A stretch of DNA of 64,000 nt. Source: Pelosinus propionicus DSM 13327. GTDB lineage: Bacteria > Bacillota > Negativicutes > DSM-13327. Position 1 is the stretch's first letter, and each line of letters opens with the position of its first letter. Below the pieces are notes generated by a model. That model was given only the letters and a program-made list of their open reading frames with translations, had not been told where the DNA came from and ran no database searches. Shown here one piece after another: positions 61,488 through 64,000 of this stretch. The position numbers were made by a program, and so were the translations under genes. The stretch is taken from positions 124,001 through 188,000 of the forward strand of contig NZ_FOTS01000001.1 of the NCBI RefSeq assembly GCF_900114615.1, given 5' to 3'.

Positions 61488-61949
61488 ATGATGAAAATCA
61501 ACTGCAAACAAATTAAAAACATCTTTTTAGGAACTTTCTTACTCTTGAGCATAGTGACAATTGTTCAACCTAGTACAACGTATGCTGCCTCCAAGGAAAA
61601 TGCTTTTCAAATTGGTGTAGTGAATTATCAACTTTTAATCCAACAGCATCCTGATGCAGCTAAAGCTCAAGAAACAATGAATGCGGCAGTTGCGCAAGCA
61701 AAAAGCGATTTAGATTCAAAGTCAGTCAATATGAACGATCAAGAGAAGCAGGCGTATTACCAACAGCTTCAGCAAGGTCTTGCAATTAAAGAGAAAGATT
61801 TGTTGGGAGCTCTGCAAAATAAAGTAGATGTTGCTGTTGCAGCAGTTGCTAAAGCTAAAGGTTTAGCAACTATAGTGGATAAAGGCAGTGTTGTTTATGG
61901 TGGTCAGGACATAACTGATGATGTAATGAAAAAGATTACGGGCAAATAA
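61488..61949 (+). CDS. OmpH/Skp-like periplasmic chaperone
   Basis: Skp/OmpH proteins hold outer-membrane proteins in the periplasm. The 153-residue product has a signal peptide (about residues 1-33, IFLGTFLLLSIVTIV then TTYAAS), the start of the OmpH fold (IGVVNYQLLIQQHPDAAKAQ), a coiled-coil tentacle (residues 60-105) and the C-terminal strand region VAAVAKAKGLATIVDKGSVVYGG. ATG 61488 or 61491 after GAGG. It is the last gene of the sigK element, so it would be lost from the mother-cell chromosome upon excision. Confidence 0.87.
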   Translation: MMKINCKQIKNIFLGTFLLLSIVTIVQPSTTYAASKENAFQIGVVNYQLLIQQHPDAAKAQETMNAAVAQAKSDLDSKSVNMNDQEKQAYYQQLQQGLAIKEKDLLGALQNKVDVAVAAVAKAKGLATIVDKGSVVYGGQDITDDVMKKITGK

Positions 61950-62009
61950 TGATGCCTTTGGGAGTTAAAAAAGGTCTGAGTCAAGCTTATTGAGCAAATG
62001 TTGTAAATA

Positions 62010-62066
62010 GCATAAAAACAAAGAGCCTATTGCGGTAAAAAACGTAATAGGCTCTTTGTTTTTATG
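62010..62066. terminator. Long bidirectional hairpin near the right end of the sigK element
   Basis: 25-bp arms with one mismatch (GCATAAAAACAAAGAGCC and its complement at 62049-62066), loop of seven. It is A-rich before and T-rich after. It follows the OmpH-like gene and shields the sigK 3' half from read-through. Confidence 0.9.
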
Positions 62067-62139
62067 CAAAAGGGGCTCAAAATTAATGATGAGTATGAGA
62101 ACGGCGCTGAAATTGATATTAAACAGATAATATAATAAT

Positions 62140-62153
62140 GGAAATGAAATTAC
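62140..62153 (+). repeat. Right recombination site of the sigK element
   Basis: GGAAATGAAATTAC, sharing GG-AATGAA-T-AC with the left site at 56852. It is in frame with the sigK 3' half (Gly-Asn-Glu-Ile). Confidence 0.85.
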
Positions 62154-62409
62154 ATTAATTGATGTTTTAGGAACAGCGCCTGATGTAGTAGCTGAAGCGG
62201 TAGAAACGCAATGCGAGCATGAGCGATTAAATAAACAAATTAATCGTTTGAGCAGCAGAGAAAAATGGGTATTAGAAATGCGATTTGGTATGCCAAATGG
62301 TAATCGAAAAACGCAGAGAGACATTGCAAGGATGCTAGGTATTTCTCGTTCCTATGTCTCGCGAATTGAGAAACATAGGATGCTAATGACAAAAAAGTTA
62401 ATTACCTAA
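62143..62409 (+). CDS. sigK: sigK 3' half: SigK regions 3-4, separated from the 5' half
   Basis: No own start codon or ribosome site. The frame reads NEITLIDVLGTAPDVV, then LSSREKWVLEMRFGM and the region 4.2 helix-turn-helix TQRDIARMLGISRSYVSRIEK, as in SigK. It then ends with HRMLMTKKLIT, which departs from the usual RAL-type continuation. Joined to the first 142 codons from 56435 it gives 228 residues. Its last 12 bases overlap the end of the convergent recombinase gene. Confidence 0.95.
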   Translation, partial: NEITLIDVLGTAPDVVAEAVETQCEHERLNKQINRLSSREKWVLEMRFGMPNGNRKTQRDIARMLGISRSYVSRIEKHRMLMTKKLIT

Positions 62410-63861
62410 ATACCAATCAAGATGATTTTTAGATTTTGTTACATAAATAGTGTAATGAAGTTTTAATAAAATATCACGTTTTGTTTGGAATGAAGCATTA
62501 TCCATGATCTGGTCTGCAGTTAGATTTGATGCTTCTATGAAAGAATCTATTCTTTTCCCAGAAATAGTCGCTAGAGCAGTTGCTGTTGAGACTATTTCTT
62601 TCTGTACCTTTTGTAACTCTTTTTCTGCAATGGTGCTATCGATTATATTGTCTCGAAACCAGCGCATGATAGCAGAGCGTTTTTTGGATAACTCGTCATA
62701 ATAAGAAGTCAGATGCTCTAATTGTTTGGTAGTGGTCTCTATTTTTTTTTCATTAGGCGTGTATAGTGTGATTGGGAGCTTATCTTTTAAAAAAGAGCAT
62801 AAAGCTTTCCAGATAGATTCTTCAATTATGGAAGCTGGAATATGCATGGTAGTACACTTGTCTGTTTTTAGATACCAGCTTTCCATATTTTTATTGCACA
62901 CATAATATTTATACTCAATCCCTTTTTGTACGCGGCAAATGCCTGTCATAGTGCGGTTGCAGCAGCCGCATTTTATGATACCACGCAGTAAATAGTCATG
63001 CCTTGTATTACGGAGTGAAAGGAGTCTATTTTTAATAAGTGCCTTCTGAGTTGCCTCCCATAGCTCTTTTGTTACAATTGCAGGAACTTGTATAGGGATC
63101 CACTCTTCTTCAGGACGAGGGATTATTTTGGTTTTATATTGGCTCATTTTTTTGCCATAATGTTTAAAAGACCATTTTGTACCTGAATACATTTCATTTA
63201 TGAGAATTCGATGAATATTCGAAAGAGTAAAAGGTTTATTCTTTCGATTTACGATTCCCATGCTTTTAAATTCCAATAGAATATCTCGCAGGCTGTATTG
63301 TTTCTTTCCACAGAGATTATACATTAATTTAATGATAGCTGCTTCCTTATCATTAATGATATACATACTATTGTCTTTATCATAATCATAACCAAAAGCC
63401 TTGTCATTAAATACAAGTTTGCCAGATAAAGCTTTTGTTCTTTTTCCTCTCATTGTACGTTCGCGAATCTTTGCTTTTTCAAATGCTGATATGGCACCGC
63501 GAATAGAAAAGAAGAGGCGTCCTTCAGGGGAGGCATCATAATCATGAGTAATAAAAATCAACCTGGTATCGGCCTTTTCCATCTCATCGGCTAAGAGCAA
63601 TTGATTGGTAAGATTACGGCTTAATCGATCAGGGTCATAAATTACAATAGATTCAATGCGTTTATTTCGTATATCTTCCCGCAAGCGATCTAGAGCAGGA
63701 CGCTCTAAATACTCACCACTATACCCATCATCAATATACTCTTCTATATGGAGCGCATTCATCTCTGTTAAACGGCTGCGACAAGAAGATACTTGATCTG
63801 TCAGTGAATAGCCTTCTACTTGCTCAAGTGTTGAGACTCTGGCATAAATTGCGTTCATCAT
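62398..63861 (-). CDS. SpoIVCA-like large serine recombinase, outside the sigK element
   Basis: From ATG 63861 (TAGGAGTG upstream; ATG 63858 also possible) the 487-residue protein has catalytic Ser10 in NAIYARVSTLEQ, DDGYSGEYLERPALDRLRED, IYDPDRLSRNL, SPEGRLFFSIRGAISAFEKAKIRERT, RPEEEWIPIQVPAIV, a zinc ribbon (IKCGCCNRTMTG) and a coiled coil. From memory these match B. subtilis SpoIVCA more closely than the recombinase inside the element does. It is convergent with the sigK 3' half and overlaps its stop. It could be the true SigK recombinase placed outside, or belong to a second element that begins here. Confidence 0.9.
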   Translation of the reverse strand: MMNAIYARVSTLEQVEGYSLTDQVSSCRSRLTEMNALHIEEYIDDGYSGEYLERPALDRLREDIRNKRIESIVIYDPDRLSRNLTNQLLLADEMEKADTRLIFITHDYDASPEGRLFFSIRGAISAFEKAKIRERTMRGKRTKALSGKLVFNDKAFGYDYDKDNSMYIINDKEAAIIKLMYNLCGKKQYSLRDILLEFKSMGIVNRKNKPFTLSNIHRILINEMYSGTKWSFKHYGKKMSQYKTKIIPRPEEEWIPIQVPAIVTKELWEATQKALIKNRLLSLRNTRHDYLLRGIIKCGCCNRTMTGICRVQKGIEYKYYVCNKNMESWYLKTDKCTTMHIPASIIEESIWKALCSFLKDKLPITLYTPNEKKIETTTKQLEHLTSYYDELSKKRSAIMRWFRDNIIDSTIAEKELQKVQKEIVSTATALATISGKRIDSFIEASNLTADQIMDNASFQTKRDILLKLHYTIYVTKSKNHLDWYLGN

Positions 63862-63968
63862 AACACTCCTATAATTTAGATTTGGAATATGATTCACTAA
63901 TCCTATTTAAATGTACACAATTTATATTTCTTTTATGAATTTTTATCGAAGGGCATCTTTCAATAAAG

Positions 63969-64000
63969 CAGCTACAAAAAAATGAAGATTTCAGTAGCTG
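63969..64000. repeat. Inverted repeat at the window edge
   Basis: CAGCTAC (63969-63975) and GTAGCTG (63994-64000) face each other across 18 bases. Probably a terminator of a gene beyond the window; it is cut by the edge. Confidence 0.4.

Larger units (their letters stand above)
56855..62142. mobile_element. Skin-like (sigK intervening) element, about 5.3 kb
   Basis: DNA between the two copies of AATGAA that lie in the same sigK codons (Asn-Glu). Removing 5,288 bases joins GGTAATGAA to ATTACATTAATTGATG in frame, restoring DKEGNEITLIDVL, the usual SigK sequence. The AATGA core and the position in the gene are the same as I recall for the B. subtilis skin element. Contents: a serine recombinase, an unknown 65-residue ORF, a Spo0E-like gene, an unknown 115-residue ORF, an IS3-family copy, and an OmpH-like gene with a strong terminator. 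No phage structural genes are present. Confidence 0.92.

Noticed and set aside
56855-62142. The interval as a prophage
   Set aside because: No terminase, capsid, portal, tail or lysis genes; content is recombinase, small genes, one IS and a chaperone.

Overview
The window is low-GC, gene-dense bacterial chromosome. It suggests an endospore-forming, diderm member of the Negativicutes, probably near Sporomusaceae (Pelosinus or Sporomusa-like). Sporulation genes are plentiful: gpr, spoIIP, yqfC, yqfD, yyaC and an interrupted sigK. Outer-membrane genes are also present: an LptA/OstA-like protein and an OmpH/Skp-like periplasmic chaperone. Gene order otherwise follows the Firmicutes pattern (gpr-spoIIP-lepA-hemW-hrcA, yqfCD-pgpH-ybeY-dgkA-cdd-era-yqzL-recO-glyQS, dnaG-rpoD-trmK-nif3). 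The genus is an inference.

Layout. 1-5.1 kb: end of gpr, spoIIP, an unknown membrane-anchored protein, lepA, hemW. 5.1-14.8 kb: heat-shock operon with a sigma-A promoter and a perfect CIRCE operator, then hrcA, a thermosome-like (group III) chaperonin, grpE, dnaK, dnaJ, prmA, rsmE, mtaB. 14.9-19.2 kb: HIT protein, rpsU, yqeY, then nfeD-floA and a small unknown. 19.3-29.8 kb: HerA-like ATPase, yqfC, yqfD, pgpH, ybeY, dgkA, cdd, era, CorC-type protein, yqzL, recO. 29.9-35.3 kb: DUF4342 protein, T-box and glyQS, a PPDK-regulatory protein that apparently starts at AUA, and lptA-like. 35.4-43.3 kb: dgt, dnaG, rpoD, four tRNAs, trmK, nif3-like, rnpB, trxA.

43.4-49.2 kb: radical SAM protein of the NirJ2/AhbD type, then a membrane-bound group 1 [NiFe] uptake hydrogenase (small and large subunits, cytochrome b, maturation protease, HupH-like chaperone). 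49.2-52.2 kb: DUF1540, a Cys-rich unknown, aroH, a polyprenyl-phosphate glycosyltransferase, and a c-di-AMP riboswitch controlling an NlpC/P60 hydrolase. 52.4-55.4 kb: a Fur/Zur-type regulator with its own palindrome, znuC and znuB without a binding protein, and a Na/Pi symporter family protein.

55.6-64 kb: the most unusual part. yyaC and a 29-residue membrane-peptide ORF precede the 5' half of sigK. sigK is cut at its GNE codons by a 5,288-bp skin-like element and resumes at 62143. Joining the two halves at the shared AATGAA restores a 228-residue pro-SigK. The element carries a large serine recombinase convergent with sigK, several small ORFs including a Spo0E-like phosphatase, a decayed IS3-family insertion, and an OmpH-like chaperone. 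A second serine recombinase, closer to my memory of SpoIVCA, lies outside the element and overlaps the end of the sigK 3' half. This raises the possibility of a second adjoining element. All family names come from sequence reading and memory of the families; no database search was run.
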